Source: Natronospirillum sp965602035
GTDB lineage: Bacteria > Pseudomonadota > Gammaproteobacteria > Pseudomonadales > Natronospirillaceae
Direction: 5' to 3'
NCBI GenBank assembly: GCA_965602035.1
Contig: OZ271919.1
Coordinates: 1,054,001 to 1,118,000 of the forward strand
Length of the DNA: 64,000 bases
In this document: positions 30,851 to 40,779 of the stretch, in pieces
Layout of the letters: each line of letters opens with the position of its first letter
Numbering within the stretch: position 1 is the stretch's first letter
The notes under the pieces: model-generated
Database searches by the model: none
Told to the model about the DNA's origin: nothing
What the model saw: only the letters and a program-made list of their open reading frames with translations
Program-made: the position numbers and the translations under genes

Positions 30851-33049
30851 TCAACCCCGACCTTCGCGTATACGGGTCATCCGGGTTGCGAAGTGCTGCG
30901 TGGACGCATCCGCAAAAATGTCCTGTGTATCCGCGGTCAGTTTGCGCTGCCAGTTCGGGTATTGATCACTGGTACCCGGCACATTCACCGGGTCGTTCAC
31001 CAGCAGCAGGTCTTCCAGTTGAACCGCGACCATCTGTGCGCTCCCGGAACCGAGAAACCAGTGAATGGCATAACTGAGCTCGGTGGTCATCTCCGGGACA
31101 TCGGCCGGGTCGGTTGTCATACCGGACGGCAACAGCCCTGCGCCGTCAAGCGCTTCGAGAATGCGCGCCTTGGCGGCGTCCCGATCCGTCGACTCCGCAG
31201 CCTGCGCCTCAGCCGAGGGGAACATACCCAGCCCCGCCCGCAGGTCGAGATCGCTCTTGTTCCAGAACGCCTTCAACGTCGGCATATCATGGTTGGCAAC
31301 TATCGTCAGCGACTTCGGTTCATATTCGTTCGGCGGCAGCGTGCCCTCGCTGTTGGTTTCAAAATAGAACACCTTGTTAGAATACAGTTGGGCCTTCGGG
31401 AACCGCTCACGGACCTCCTCCGGGACGGTCCCCAGATCCTCGGCAATGACCAGGCATTGATTACGCTGGCTTTCAAGGCAGAGAATGCCGAGCAGGTGGT
31501 CCAGGTTGTAATGCACATACGCGCCTTCCGAGGCGTCTGCATCCGGTGGGCACCACCACAGCCTGAACAGCGCCATGGCATGGTCAATCCGCAGCGCACC
31601 GCAACCGCGCATGTTATTGCGCACCAGGGTAATGAACGCCTGATAACCATCTTCTTCCAGTCTGACCGGATCAAGTGGCGGCAGGCCCCAGTTCTGACCG
31701 GTCGGGCCGAGTGCATCAGGCGGCGCACCGACGCTTGCGGAGGTACAGAAACGTTCGCGGTTGGACCAGACTTCTGCTCCGCCCCGGTCCGCTCCCACAG
31801 CGAGATCACGGTACAGGCCCAGTGTCATGGCGGATTGCTCAGCCGTCGCGTTGACTTCCCGGAGCTGTTCATCGGCGATGAACTGCAGGTACTGGTAATA
31901 GGCAACGTCTTCCGGGTGATCCTGCACGAACTGCCGGACCGCCTCGGAATGGTGGTCCTGATACGCCTCTGGCCAGACGGGCCAGCCCCAGGCATGAATG
32001 TCCTGCGCCTTGAAGTGCGCCAGCAGCGCTTCAAAGGTCGCATGCTCCAGCAGCGGGTCACCCCCTTCTTCAACGAACCGGCGGAATGCCTGCGCCCGCG
32101 GCGTATCCTTCGCCAGATGCCGCGCGCTGAACTGGTCGAACATGGCGCGGAAAAACTGGTATTTGAGCCGTCCGACCCTGCCGTAATCAACATGGGTGGC
32201 CGCACGGACGTCAGCCAGCGTCTGCTGCACATCGTCGGCCGCCAGTTGGTCCCTCAGGCCCGGTGAGTCAGCAAATTCAGGCACCCGCTCCACGTCAACG
32301 TACAATGGATTGAGAAAGCTACGGTTCGATGGACTGTACGGGCTGGCATGTTCCGGCGTCGCAGGGTACAGGGCGTGAATGGGGTTGAGGCCGACAAAGC
32401 CCGCGCCGGCCGCACTCATGTCGCGCAGTAACTGTTCCAGGTCGGTAAAATCACCCATTCCCCAGTTGCGCTCTGACCGCAGCGTGTAAAGTTGAATGGC
32501 CGTCCCCCAGACAGTGGCGCCACCGGCCATGGCCTCATTCTGGTAACACTGCGTCGGCGCCATGATCAGGGAGCACTCCTGCGCCCGGTTCCCCAGCGCC
32601 AGCGACAGACGATGATAGCCAAGTGCCAGCGCGGCCGGTATCGGAAGGAACCGACGGCTGTAACGCACATCGTCCAGCCAGTATTCCCCGGTTTCGGTCA
32701 GCGCGGAAGGTACCGCTTCTCCCGATGGGCCGGCCGCACCGTACTCCAGCGTGACCGTCCAGGTGAGGGTCGTGTCCAGTTCATCATCGCTGAGATGGAA
32801 CTCGATACCACATTCCGGCCCAGGTGTAATGACATAGACCGGCCGCAACAGCGATTTCCAGGGGGCCGCATCAAGGGCGTAGACGCCGGCTTCCACCGCT
32901 GCTTCGTTATCCAGGTCATAGCCCATGGCACTGAGCATCCGGGCCTTGCGCTCCGTCGGAATGGTCTCCATATCGCCGCGATAATTGATGAACTGATCAC
33001 CGATACGACGCTGATAGGCCAGTTGCGCCACCCGTTCCGGATTTACCAT
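30851..33049 (-). CDS. malQ: 4-alpha-glucanotransferase (amylomaltase)
   Basis: This 732-residue GH77 enzyme disproportionates maltodextrins, releasing glucose. The catalytic region shows GCGALRIDHAMALFRLWW (nucleophile Asp), LVIAEDLGTVPEEVRE (acid/base Glu) and NHDMPTLKAFW. The N-terminal extension of about 150 residues is the MalQ-type sandwich. ATG 33049 has GGGAG upstream. The 162 bp before the ATPase gene hold an 8-bp hairpin (30716-30746) without a U-run. Together with glk upstream it would turn maltodextrin into glucose and then glucose 6-phosphate. Confidence 0.93.
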   Translation of the reverse strand: MVNPERVAQLAYQRRIGDQFINYRGDMETIPTERKARMLSAMGYDLDNEAAVEAGVYALDAAPWKSLLRPVYVITPGPECGIEFHLSDDELDTTLTWTVTLEYGAAGPSGEAVPSALTETGEYWLDDVRYSRRFLPIPAALALGYHRLSLALGNRAQECSLIMAPTQCYQNEAMAGGATVWGTAIQLYTLRSERNWGMGDFTDLEQLLRDMSAAGAGFVGLNPIHALYPATPEHASPYSPSNRSFLNPLYVDVERVPEFADSPGLRDQLAADDVQQTLADVRAATHVDYGRVGRLKYQFFRAMFDQFSARHLAKDTPRAQAFRRFVEEGGDPLLEHATFEALLAHFKAQDIHAWGWPVWPEAYQDHHSEAVRQFVQDHPEDVAYYQYLQFIADEQLREVNATAEQSAMTLGLYRDLAVGADRGGAEVWSNRERFCTSASVGAPPDALGPTGQNWGLPPLDPVRLEEDGYQAFITLVRNNMRGCGALRIDHAMALFRLWWCPPDADASEGAYVHYNLDHLLGILCLESQRNQCLVIAEDLGTVPEEVRERFPKAQLYSNKVFYFETNSEGTLPPNEYEPKSLTIVANHDMPTLKAFWNKSDLDLRAGLGMFPSAEAQAAESTDRDAAKARILEALDGAGLLPSGMTTDPADVPEMTTELSYAIHWFLGSGSAQMVAVQLEDLLLVNDPVNVPGTSDQYPNWQRKLTADTQDIFADASTQHFATRMTRIREGRG

Positions 33050-33135
33050 AGTCTGACTCCCAAGTGTTCTGTTTGGTCGGACGGTCCGACATACGCGGAC
33101 TCACGACAAGTGGGAATCGGCTCAACCGGCCGAAT

Positions 33136-34149
33136 TCAACCCCCGTTCCCACCCTGCAGGTATTGCAGAACCGCCGCGGACCCCAGCAGGCCCGGCTGGG
33201 CCGCCCGAATGACGTAGGTCGGAATACGGGCATTGTAATCCCGGAACCGTGCTTTCGCTTCGAAGCGCTCCCGGAAAGGACCGCTCTCGAACTGATCAAG
33301 AATTCTCGGCACGATACCGCCAGCAATGTACAGACCGCCGCGCGCGCCGTGTTGTAAAGCGACATCACCGGCATAGTTGCCGAGGATGGCGCAGAACCGG
33401 TCCACCACTCGCACGCAAAGCGCATTGCCGGCCGCGGCTTCAGCGGTAATGTCCGCCGCGCTCAATGCCGGATGAGCGCCGCCATCCTGAGCCGCCAGAG
33501 CACGGTAGAGATTCTCCAGCCCCATGCCCGACAAAACACGCTCCCATGACACGCGCGGCAGCTCCCGCAACAGGAATTCCAGAATCTGCGCTTCCTCCGA
33601 GTCGGTTGCAGCAAAATGGGCATGCCCCCCTTCCGTTTCCACGGTCACCGGGCCCGATTCGGCGAAAACCAGCGACGCCAGCCCCAGGCCGGTGCCGGGG
33701 CCGGTGACCACCATGGGGGCGCCGGTGGCGGGCGTACCACCACCGACTTTCACCAGTTGATCCGACGGCAGGTAAGGCAACGAATTGGCCAGCGCGTGGT
33801 AATCGTTGATAAATCGCAACCGGGAAAACCCGAGCTCCGTCTGCAGGGTGCTCACCGAGAACTGCCAACTGTGGTTGGTCATGCGGATCCAGTCATCGTC
33901 GGTCGGGCAGGCAATCGCCAGGCAGCCGATATGCGGTCGGCCGTAGGTCGGCGCTACCTCGCTCAGGTAGGCTTCAATAGCATCCCGAATAGTGTCGTAG
34001 GCTTTTCCGGACAGGGTTTTCGCAGCTACCAGGTCGCTTTCTGACAGGGCAAACAGGCCGCCTTTTTCCGGCGCGGGAAGCAAGGGGGCCAGCGCAAATC
34101 GGGCATTGGTGCCACCGATGTCGGCAATCAGTCCATAGTGCTGTGTCAT
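33136..34149 (-). CDS. glk: Glucokinase
   Basis: This 337-residue enzyme phosphorylates glucose with ATP. The N-terminal phosphate loop is GLIADIGGTNARFAL; other family motifs are FINDYHALANSLPYL (catalytic Asp), VTGPGTGLGLASL and VETEGGHAHFAATDSEE. It is E. coli Glk-like rather than ROK-like. ATG 34149 is chosen from family length; no strong Shine-Dalgarno is visible. It is divergent from hexR, and a HexR-like site lies between them. Confidence 0.94.
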   Translation of the reverse strand: MTQHYGLIADIGGTNARFALAPLLPAPEKGGLFALSESDLVAAKTLSGKAYDTIRDAIEAYLSEVAPTYGRPHIGCLAIACPTDDDWIRMTNHSWQFSVSTLQTELGFSRLRFINDYHALANSLPYLPSDQLVKVGGGTPATGAPMVVTGPGTGLGLASLVFAESGPVTVETEGGHAHFAATDSEEAQILEFLLRELPRVSWERVLSGMGLENLYRALAAQDGGAHPALSAADITAEAAAGNALCVRVVDRFCAILGNYAGDVALQHGARGGLYIAGGIVPRILDQFESGPFRERFEAKARFRDYNARIPTYVIRAAQPGLLGSAAVLQYLQGGNGG

Positions 34150-34257
34150 GATTCCATTAATTCCAGCTCGTTGACTTATGACGCGCAGTGTAACGGTAAA
34201 GCGCGGTCTTGACACGGGGTGACCGCCGACGTCGGAGCCGCAGGGTAGCCGCCATTC

Positions 34258-34272
34258 TGAAATTTTATTACA
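34258..34272. promoter_or_regulatory. HexR-like operator, glk/hexR intergenic
   Basis: TGAAATTTTATTACA fits the TGTAAT-N3-ATTACA pattern reported for HexR in gammaproteobacteria. It shares 12 identical bases (AATTTTATTACA) with the site upstream of gap. It would control glk, hexR or both. Confidence 0.6.
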
Positions 34273-34342
34273 CTATGCGCCAATCGGGCGTCAGAGCCAC
34301 TGACCCCTTACCCTGACGTTCAGGGCCAGGAATTCCGGAGCC

Positions 34343-35188
34343 ATGACGGACATACTTGAACTGATCCAGCAACAGCTTGCCACTCTGTCCCGATCTGAGC
34401 GCAAGGTCGCCGATGCCATTCTGGCTTCACCGGAAACCGCGATACATACCAGCATTGCCAGTATGGCCACAATGGCGCAGGTCAGCGAACCAACGGTCAA
34501 TCGCTTCTGCCGCAGCCTGCAATGCAAGGGCTTCCCGGATTTCAAACTCCGCCTGGCGCAGAGCCTCGCTACCAATGGGTCGTTCGTGCGCCGTGAGATC
34601 GCGCCGGACGATGCCATGCCGGTCGTCGTCGAGAAAGTGATTCACTCGACCATTTCCAGTCTTCAGGACCTGGAACGGCATCTGGACCATGCGGCGCTGC
34701 AGCGGGCCACCGAACTCCTCAGTACGGCCTCGCGCATCTATTTCTACGGCCTGGGTGCCTCCGGGCCGGTCGCCTATGACGCACTCAACAAGTTTTTCCG
34801 CCTGGGTATTCCGGTAGAGGCCACAACGGACTTCCTGATGCAGAAAATGACCGCAGCAATGGCCACACCCGAAAACGCTTTTGTGGTTATTTCCTACACC
34901 GGTCGAACGCAGCCACTGATCGAGGTAGCGGAAGAAGCCGCCAGTAATGGCGGCCAGGTGATCGCGCTGACGACACCCGGTTCACCACTGTCCCGGGTCG
35001 CAACCGTCAGCGTCGGCATCCCCGCCCGGGAAAATACCGACCTGTATACGCCAATGGTCAGCAGGCTGCTGCACCTCACACTTATTGACATACTACTGAC
35101 CGGGGTCACACTGGCGAAGGGTGCGGAAGTCGAAGACAACTTCACCCGGGTCAAACAGGCGCTGGCGTCGACGCGACGCCTCACCTGA
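34343..35188 (+). CDS. hexR: HexR, RpiR-family regulator of central carbon metabolism
   Basis: This is a 281-residue protein. The N-terminal RpiR HTH (about 1-75: LATLSRSERKVADAILASPE, VSEPTVNRFCRSLQCKGFPDFK) binds DNA. The SIS domain (about 120-250: YFYGLGASGPVAYDA, VVISYTGRTQPLIEVAEEA) binds a sugar phosphate; in HexR this is 2-keto-3-deoxy-6-phosphogluconate. Its location between glk and gap is the same genomic theme as in Pseudomonas and Shewanella. No edd/eda/zwf genes lie in this window. Confidence 0.93.
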   Translation: MTDILELIQQQLATLSRSERKVADAILASPETAIHTSIASMATMAQVSEPTVNRFCRSLQCKGFPDFKLRLAQSLATNGSFVRREIAPDDAMPVVVEKVIHSTISSLQDLERHLDHAALQRATELLSTASRIYFYGLGASGPVAYDALNKFFRLGIPVEATTDFLMQKMTAAMATPENAFVVISYTGRTQPLIEVAEEAASNGGQVIALTTPGSPLSRVATVSVGIPARENTDLYTPMVSRLLHLTLIDILLTGVTLAKGAEVEDNFTRVKQALASTRRLT

Positions 35189-35194
35189 ACTGAC

Positions 35195-35209
35195 TGGAAT
35201 TTTATTACA
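35195..35209. promoter_or_regulatory. HexR-like operator upstream of gap
   Basis: TGGAATTTTATTACA lies 6 bp after the hexR stop and 160 bp before gap. A -10-like TATAAA occurs about 45 bp downstream of the site. HexR may repress or activate gap here; which one cannot be read from the sequence. Confidence 0.6.
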
Positions 35210-35369
35210 TGTTGGGCGCTGAACAGGCCTTGAGACTGGATGGCACTGCGCAAAACGTGTATAAAGACGTAACAAAGTTACAAGGCGCCCGGGTCATCCG
35301 GCCCCCGGATAACCGTCCGGAAATGCCGATGGCCCGCGCCACAAACGCTGCAACCAAGGGAGCACAAGC

Positions 35370-36395
35370 ATGTCCACAATCAAAGTTGCGATCAACGGGT
35401 ATGGCCGGATTGGCCGTAATGTACTGAAAGCCCTGTATGAAGCCAAAGCAGCTGGCAAGAATTACCCGATCGAGATCGTTGCAATCAACGACCTCGGTGA
35501 TGCCAAGATCAACGCGCACCTGACCCGTTATGACACAGCACATGGCCGTTTCAACGGCACGGTGGACTATGACGACGAATCGCTGACGATCAATGGCGAC
35601 CGCATTCGCACGTTCTCCGAACGCGACCCGAAGAACCTGCCATGGGGCGATCTGGGCGTCGACGTGGTCTACGAATGCACCGGCATCTTTGCCGACAAGC
35701 CATCGGCCAGCGCTCACCTGCAAGCCGGCGCGAAGAAGGTCATCATCTCCGCACCGGGCAAGGAAGTCGATGCGTCCATCGTCTACGGCGTCAACCAGGA
35801 CATTCTGACCAGCGACATGACCGTGATCTCCAACGCGTCATGCACCACCAACTGCCTGGCACCGATCGCCAAGCCGCTGCAGGACTACATCGGCATTGAA
35901 AGCGGTCTGATGACGACCATCCACTCCTACACCAACGACCAGCGTCTGTCCGACGTGTATCACTCTGACCTCTACCGGGCACGCGCCGCCGCGCAGAACA
36001 TGATCCCGACCAAGACCGGTGCGGCCGCTCTGGTTGGCAAGATCATTCCCGAGCTTGAGGGCCGCTTTGACGGCATGGCGATTCGCGTCCCGACACTGAA
36101 TGTGTCACTGGTCGACCTGTCGTTCATCGCGAAAGAAGAAACCACGGTGGAGAAAGTCAACGGCGCCATCGAGGATGCCATTGCCAAAAACCCGGTACTG
36201 GCGGAAGTTCTGACTGTCAACCACGAGCCGCTGGTCTCGTCTGACTTCAACCACAACACCTACACATCGATCTTTGATGCCACGCAGACCCGGGTTCAGG
36301 GGCGGCTGGTCAAAGTCATGTCCTGGTACGACAACGAGTGGGGCTTCTCGAACCGGATGCTCGACACCTCTGTTGCCTTCATGAACGCCAAATAA
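35370..36395 (+). CDS. gap: Glyceraldehyde-3-phosphate dehydrogenase, type I
   Basis: This 341-residue enzyme oxidises glyceraldehyde 3-phosphate with NAD and phosphate. Visible are the Rossmann start VAINGYGRIGRNVL, the NAD-selecting Asp in VAINDLGD, the catalytic Cys in SNASCTTNCLAP, the His in TTIHSYTNDQRLSD and the C-terminal SWYDNEWGFSNRM. The TNDQ region argues against the erythrose-4-phosphate dehydrogenase paralog. AAGGGAG precedes the ATG. It is followed 121 bp later by pyk. Confidence 0.95.
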   Translation: MSTIKVAINGYGRIGRNVLKALYEAKAAGKNYPIEIVAINDLGDAKINAHLTRYDTAHGRFNGTVDYDDESLTINGDRIRTFSERDPKNLPWGDLGVDVVYECTGIFADKPSASAHLQAGAKKVIISAPGKEVDASIVYGVNQDILTSDMTVISNASCTTNCLAPIAKPLQDYIGIESGLMTTIHSYTNDQRLSDVYHSDLYRARAAAQNMIPTKTGAAALVGKIIPELEGRFDGMAIRVPTLNVSLVDLSFIAKEETTVEKVNGAIEDAIAKNPVLAEVLTVNHEPLVSSDFNHNTYTSIFDATQTRVQGRLVKVMSWYDNEWGFSNRMLDTSVAFMNAK

Positions 36396-36411
36396 GCGTT
36401 CCACGGCCTGT

Positions 36412-36443
36412 GGGTTGACGCGGCGCTCTGGTCGCGTCACCCC
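36412..36443 (+). other. Stem-loop between gap and pyk
   Basis: GGGTTGACGCG (36412-36422) and CGCGTCACCCC (36433-36443) can form an 11-position stem with one mismatch and a 10-base loop, 17 bp after the gap stop. It has no U-tract; an mRNA-stabilising or partial-termination element between gap and pyk is possible. Confidence 0.4.
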
Positions 36444-36516
36444 AACTCGGTTACTCTCCAACGGTGCCATTCGGGTAGTTCACATACCCTTCGAGCCTGA
36501 GAGGAATGCCCGCACC

Positions 36517-37965
36517 ATGACCACGCGACGCACGAAAATCGTTGCCACCCTCGGTCCGGCAACGGACGCCCCCGATGTACTTGAACGGTTACTCGAAGCC
36601 GGCGCCAACGTCGTACGCATCAACATGTCGCATGGTACCGCTGAGCAGCACGAACAACGCCTGGCCGGCGTACGCGAAGCAGCCGCCCGACTGGGTCGCC
36701 ACATCGCTGTTATCGCGGACCTGCGCGGCCCGAAGATCCGGATCGGCGCCTTTGCCGCCGGCTCAGTCACGCTGGAACCGGGCCAGGCATTCACGCTGGA
36801 TACCACTTGCGACCTCGCATCAGGTACCAGTGATACCGTGGGTATAACCTTTCCCGACCTGCCAGGTGATGCGCAGAAAGGCGATATTTTTCTGCTGGAC
36901 GACGGACGCATCCGGCTCGAGGTCACCACCGTCAACGCGACCCAGGTCGTAACACGGGTTCTCTGGGGCGGTCAGCTCGGTAGCCGCAAAGGGTTCAACA
37001 AGCTGGGGGGCGGGTTGAGCGCGCCGGCGATTACGGACAATGACCGACGCGACATAGAGCACGCCGTAAAAATGGATGCCGACTATATCGCAGTCTCCTA
37101 CCCACGATCTGCTGCCGATATCGACGAAGCACGCGAGATCATGCAGAGCTTCAATGGCAATGCCGAGCTTATTGCCAAGTTCGAGCGGGCCGAGTCTGTG
37201 CGCGACGACCAGACCATGGACGACATCATTCTTGCATCCGATGCGATCATGGTCGCCCGCGGCGATCTCGGTGTGGAAATCGGCGATGCCCAGTTGATCG
37301 GCGTCCAGAAACGACTCATTCGGCGGGCAAGAGACCTTGACCGTGTGGTAATTACCGCCACCCAGATGATGGAGTCCATGGTCGCCAGCCCGGTACCGAC
37401 ACGTGCCGAGGTATTCGATGTCGCCAATGCGGTGCTGGACGGATCGGATGCAGTCATGTGTTCAGTGGAAACCGCCACCGGCCGGTACCCGGTAGAGACG
37501 GTGAGAACGATGGCGGAAGTCTGTCTCGGCGCGGAACAGGAGCGCGCTGCCAAGACCTCAAGACACCGAATTGATCAGGAATTCCGCCGCACCGACGAAA
37601 CCATCGCTATGGCGGTCATGTATGCCGCCAATCACCTGCGTGGTGTAAAGGCCATAATTTCTGTGACCGAGTCCGGTGCCACGCCCCTGTGGATGTCGCG
37701 TATCAGCTCGGGAATACCCATTTTCGCGCTGACACGCCACGACCGTACGGCCCGGCGTGTTGCCCTGTATCGGGGTGTGGAAGCAATCCGATTCGATGTG
37801 ACACGGGTACCCAATAATCAGATCAACCGCGCCGCGGTGGACGAGTTGAAAAAGCTTGACCTGGTCCGCGACGGGGATCTGGTAATTCTCTGCAAAGGCG
37901 ATCACATGGGCATTCACGGTGGAACCAACAGCCTGAAGATCGTCAGCGTTGGCAATATCCTGTAA
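36517..37965 (+). CDS. pyk: Pyruvate kinase (PykA-like)
   Basis: This 482-residue enzyme makes pyruvate and ATP from phosphoenolpyruvate. ATG 36517 (MTTRRTKIVATLGPATD) is chosen; the in-frame extension to 36415 covers an intergenic stem-loop. Visible are the metal/PEP site AVSYPRSAADIDEAREIM, LIAKFERAESV (catalytic Lys), MVARGDLGVEIG, VITATQMMESMVASPVPTRAEV and a C-terminal allosteric domain. Length matches E. coli PykA (480). Confidence 0.94.
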   Translation: MTTRRTKIVATLGPATDAPDVLERLLEAGANVVRINMSHGTAEQHEQRLAGVREAAARLGRHIAVIADLRGPKIRIGAFAAGSVTLEPGQAFTLDTTCDLASGTSDTVGITFPDLPGDAQKGDIFLLDDGRIRLEVTTVNATQVVTRVLWGGQLGSRKGFNKLGGGLSAPAITDNDRRDIEHAVKMDADYIAVSYPRSAADIDEAREIMQSFNGNAELIAKFERAESVRDDQTMDDIILASDAIMVARGDLGVEIGDAQLIGVQKRLIRRARDLDRVVITATQMMESMVASPVPTRAEVFDVANAVLDGSDAVMCSVETATGRYPVETVRTMAEVCLGAEQERAAKTSRHRIDQEFRRTDETIAMAVMYAANHLRGVKAIISVTESGATPLWMSRISSGIPIFALTRHDRTARRVALYRGVEAIRFDVTRVPNNQINRAAVDELKKLDLVRDGDLVILCKGDHMGIHGGTNSLKIVSVGNIL

Positions 37966-38070
37966 ACTCCAACGCCATTATGGATAAATTTGAATTGTCG
38001 TACGGCCCAGGCGCCGCTGCCGGCCGAACGAGTTTCTGAGAACCCCGCAAACGACGAGGTCTAGCGGATT

Positions 38071-40728
38071 ATGGAACGAGACATTGATCCTATCGAAACG
38101 CAGGAATGGCTGGATGCGCTCGCATCGGTCGTGCGCAATGAAGGGGCTGACCGTGCCCAGTACCTGCTCAAGCAATTGTCGAATGAAGTGTCCAACACAT
38201 CCACCTCGGATGTTCCTTTTGCGATAAACACACCGTTTCGCAACACCATACCGGTCACTGAACAGCTCAAGTACCCGGGTGACCTTGAAACGGAACGCAA
38301 GATCCAGGGCTATATCAACTGGAACTCGGTGGCCATGGTGGTCCGCGCCAACAAGAGTGGCGATGATCTGGGCGGCCATATGTCGTCGTTCCAGTCATCC
38401 GCCCTGCTGTACGACATCGGTTTCAATCATTTCTGGCGCGCCCCGTCAGAGAATTTCGGTGGTGACCTGATCTACTATCAGGGCCACATTTCGCCGGGCA
38501 TCTATGCCCGCTCCTTTGTCGAAGGTCGACTGACTGAAGACCAGCTCGACAATTTCCGCCGCGAAGTAGACGGCAAGGGGCTGTCGTCCTATCCGCACCC
38601 CTGGCTGATGCCGGACTACTGGCAGTTCCCCACGGTATCCATGGGGCTGGGCCCGATTCAGGCGATCTATCAGGCGCACGTGCTCCGCTACCTCGAACAC
38701 CGCGGCCAGATGGAGCCGGGTCGGCAGGTATGGGCCTTCCTGGGCGACGGCGAATGCGACGAGCCTGAGACTCTGGGCGCCATTTCCCTGGCGGCACGTG
38801 AGAATCTCAACAACCTGAATTTCATCATCAACTGCAACCTGCAGCGCCTCGATGGCCCGGTTCGCGGCAACGGCAAGATCATCCAGGAACTCGAAGGCGT
38901 GTTCCGTGGTGCCGGCTGGAACGTCATCAAGGTGGTCTGGGGCAGCGGCTGGGACAAACTGTTTGCCGCGGACAAGTCCGGCAAACTCCAGAAGCGCATG
39001 GATGAAGTGGTCGACGGCGAGCTGCAGTCCTACAAGGCGCATGGCGGCGCTTACACGCGTGAACACTTCTTTGGCAAGTACCCGGAAACCGCCGAGCTGG
39101 TCAAGAACATGACCGATGATGAGATCTATCATCTCGCACGCGGCGGCCACGACGCCTATAAGGTCTACAATGCCTACAAACAGGCGGCCGAGCACAGCAC
39201 GCAACCGACAGTAATCCTCGCGCACACCGTCAAGGGCTATGGGGTTGCCGCCGGAGAAGCACAGAACAGCACCCACCAGCTCAAGAAACTGGACGTTGAC
39301 AGCCTGAAGGCGTTTCGTGACCGCTGCAATGTGCCGATCAGTGATGAAGACCTGGAAGCAGGCAAGATCCCCTTCTACCGGCCGGATGAGAATTCGCCGG
39401 AGTTGCAGTACATGAAAAAGCGGCGTCTCTCGCTGGGTGGTTATATTCCGCAGCGCCGCCGAAATGCTGACGAGAAGCTTCAGGTACCGGCTCTGGATGC
39501 CTTCAGCGGCCAACTGAAGGACTCCGGCAAGCGAGAGATCTCAACGACCATGGCGCTGGTGCGCATTCTGAGCACGCTGGCCAAAGACAAACAGATCGGC
39601 GAACGAATAGTCCCGATCGTGCCGGACGAAGCCCGTACCTTCGGCATGGAAGGCATGTTCCGCCAGGTCGGCATCTACGCGCCGGGCGGCCAGCTCTATG
39701 AGCCGCAGGATAAAGGCCAGGTCATGTGGTACAAGGAAGACAAGACCGGTCAGATTCTGCAGGAAGGCATCAACGAAGCCGGTGCATTCAGCTCCTGGAT
39801 TGCGGCATCCACGTCATACAGCACCAGCAACCACACGTTGATCCCGTTCTACTTCTACTACTCCATGTTCGGGTTCCAGCGTATTGGTGATCTGGCCTGG
39901 GCCGCCGGCGACATGCAGGCCCGAGGCTTCCTGATCGGGGGCACCTCCGGACGCACCACACTGAACGGCGAAGGGCTCCAGCACCAGGATGGCCACAGCC
40001 ATGTGCTCGCCAGCACTATCCCCAACTGCGTTACCTACGACGCCACCTATTCCTACGAAGTGGCCGTCATCATCCAGGACGGCATGCGCCGTATGGTTGA
40101 AGAACAGGAGAACGTCTTCTACTACCTGACGACGCTGAACGAAAATTATCACCACCCGGCGATGCCGGAAGGTGCCGAAGAGGGCATCAAGCGTGGCATG
40201 TACCTGCTGGAGAGCAACGTTGGGCGCGGCAGGAAGTCCGTACAGCTGATGGGTAGCGGTTCCATACTCAATGAAGTGCGTGCGGCGGCGGCCATTCTTG
40301 ATGAAGAATACGGCGTCAAGGCGGATATCTGGGCCGTTACCAGCTATAACGAGCTCACCCGCGATGGTCTGAATACCGACCGGGAGAACCTGCTCAACCC
40401 GGAGAAAGAGCCGGGCGAAGCGTATGTGACCCAGGTACTGAAAGACCACAAAGGGCCGGTTATCGCGTCCTCTGACTATATGAAGAACTACGCCAACCAG
40501 ATTCGCCAGTGGGTCCCCGGGCCCTACTATGTGCTGGGCACGGATGGCTTCGGCCGCAGTGACAGCCGCGGCAAGCTGCGGCACTTCTTCGAGGTGGATC
40601 GCTACTGGGTGACCGTATCGGCGCTGAAAGCACTCGCCGATCAGGGTGTCATCAAGCCCGACGAGGTCACCAAGGCATTCCGTAAGTTCAAACTGGATCC
40701 GAAGAAACCGAATCCGGTGACGGTATAA
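38071..40728 (+). CDS. aceE: Pyruvate dehydrogenase E1 component
   Basis: This is the 885-residue homodimeric E1 of the E. coli type. It decarboxylates pyruvate with thiamine diphosphate and acetylates the lipoyl groups of AceF. The TPP/Mg motif is GDGECDEPETLGAISLAARENLNNLNFIINCN; other family blocks are ATSTSYSTSNHTLIPFYFYYSMFGFQRIGD and GTDGFGRSDSR near the C-terminus. No PdhR gene is nearby. It is followed 51 bp later by aceF in the same operon. Confidence 0.96.
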   Translation: MERDIDPIETQEWLDALASVVRNEGADRAQYLLKQLSNEVSNTSTSDVPFAINTPFRNTIPVTEQLKYPGDLETERKIQGYINWNSVAMVVRANKSGDDLGGHMSSFQSSALLYDIGFNHFWRAPSENFGGDLIYYQGHISPGIYARSFVEGRLTEDQLDNFRREVDGKGLSSYPHPWLMPDYWQFPTVSMGLGPIQAIYQAHVLRYLEHRGQMEPGRQVWAFLGDGECDEPETLGAISLAARENLNNLNFIINCNLQRLDGPVRGNGKIIQELEGVFRGAGWNVIKVVWGSGWDKLFAADKSGKLQKRMDEVVDGELQSYKAHGGAYTREHFFGKYPETAELVKNMTDDEIYHLARGGHDAYKVYNAYKQAAEHSTQPTVILAHTVKGYGVAAGEAQNSTHQLKKLDVDSLKAFRDRCNVPISDEDLEAGKIPFYRPDENSPELQYMKKRRLSLGGYIPQRRRNADEKLQVPALDAFSGQLKDSGKREISTTMALVRILSTLAKDKQIGERIVPIVPDEARTFGMEGMFRQVGIYAPGGQLYEPQDKGQVMWYKEDKTGQILQEGINEAGAFSSWIAASTSYSTSNHTLIPFYFYYSMFGFQRIGDLAWAAGDMQARGFLIGGTSGRTTLNGEGLQHQDGHSHVLASTIPNCVTYDATYSYEVAVIIQDGMRRMVEEQENVFYYLTTLNENYHHPAMPEGAEEGIKRGMYLLESNVGRGRKSVQLMGSGSILNEVRAAAAILDEEYGVKADIWAVTSYNELTRDGLNTDRENLLNPEKEPGEAYVTQVLKDHKGPVIASSDYMKNYANQIRQWVPGPYYVLGTDGFGRSDSRGKLRHFFEVDRYWVTVSALKALADQGVIKPDEVTKAFRKFKLDPKKPNPVTV

Positions 40729-40779
40729 CCGCTGTTCGCGCCGGCGCAGATTGCCGGTGCGGACAGAAAAGGAGCGAAC

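Noticed and set aside
30770..32266. 498-codon plus-strand frame opposite malQ
   Set aside because: High GC leaves long antisense frames open; malQ has catalytic motifs and a ribosome site, this frame has neither.
38446..39513. 355-codon minus-strand frame inside aceE
   Set aside because: Antisense to conserved aceE codons, with no ribosome site.
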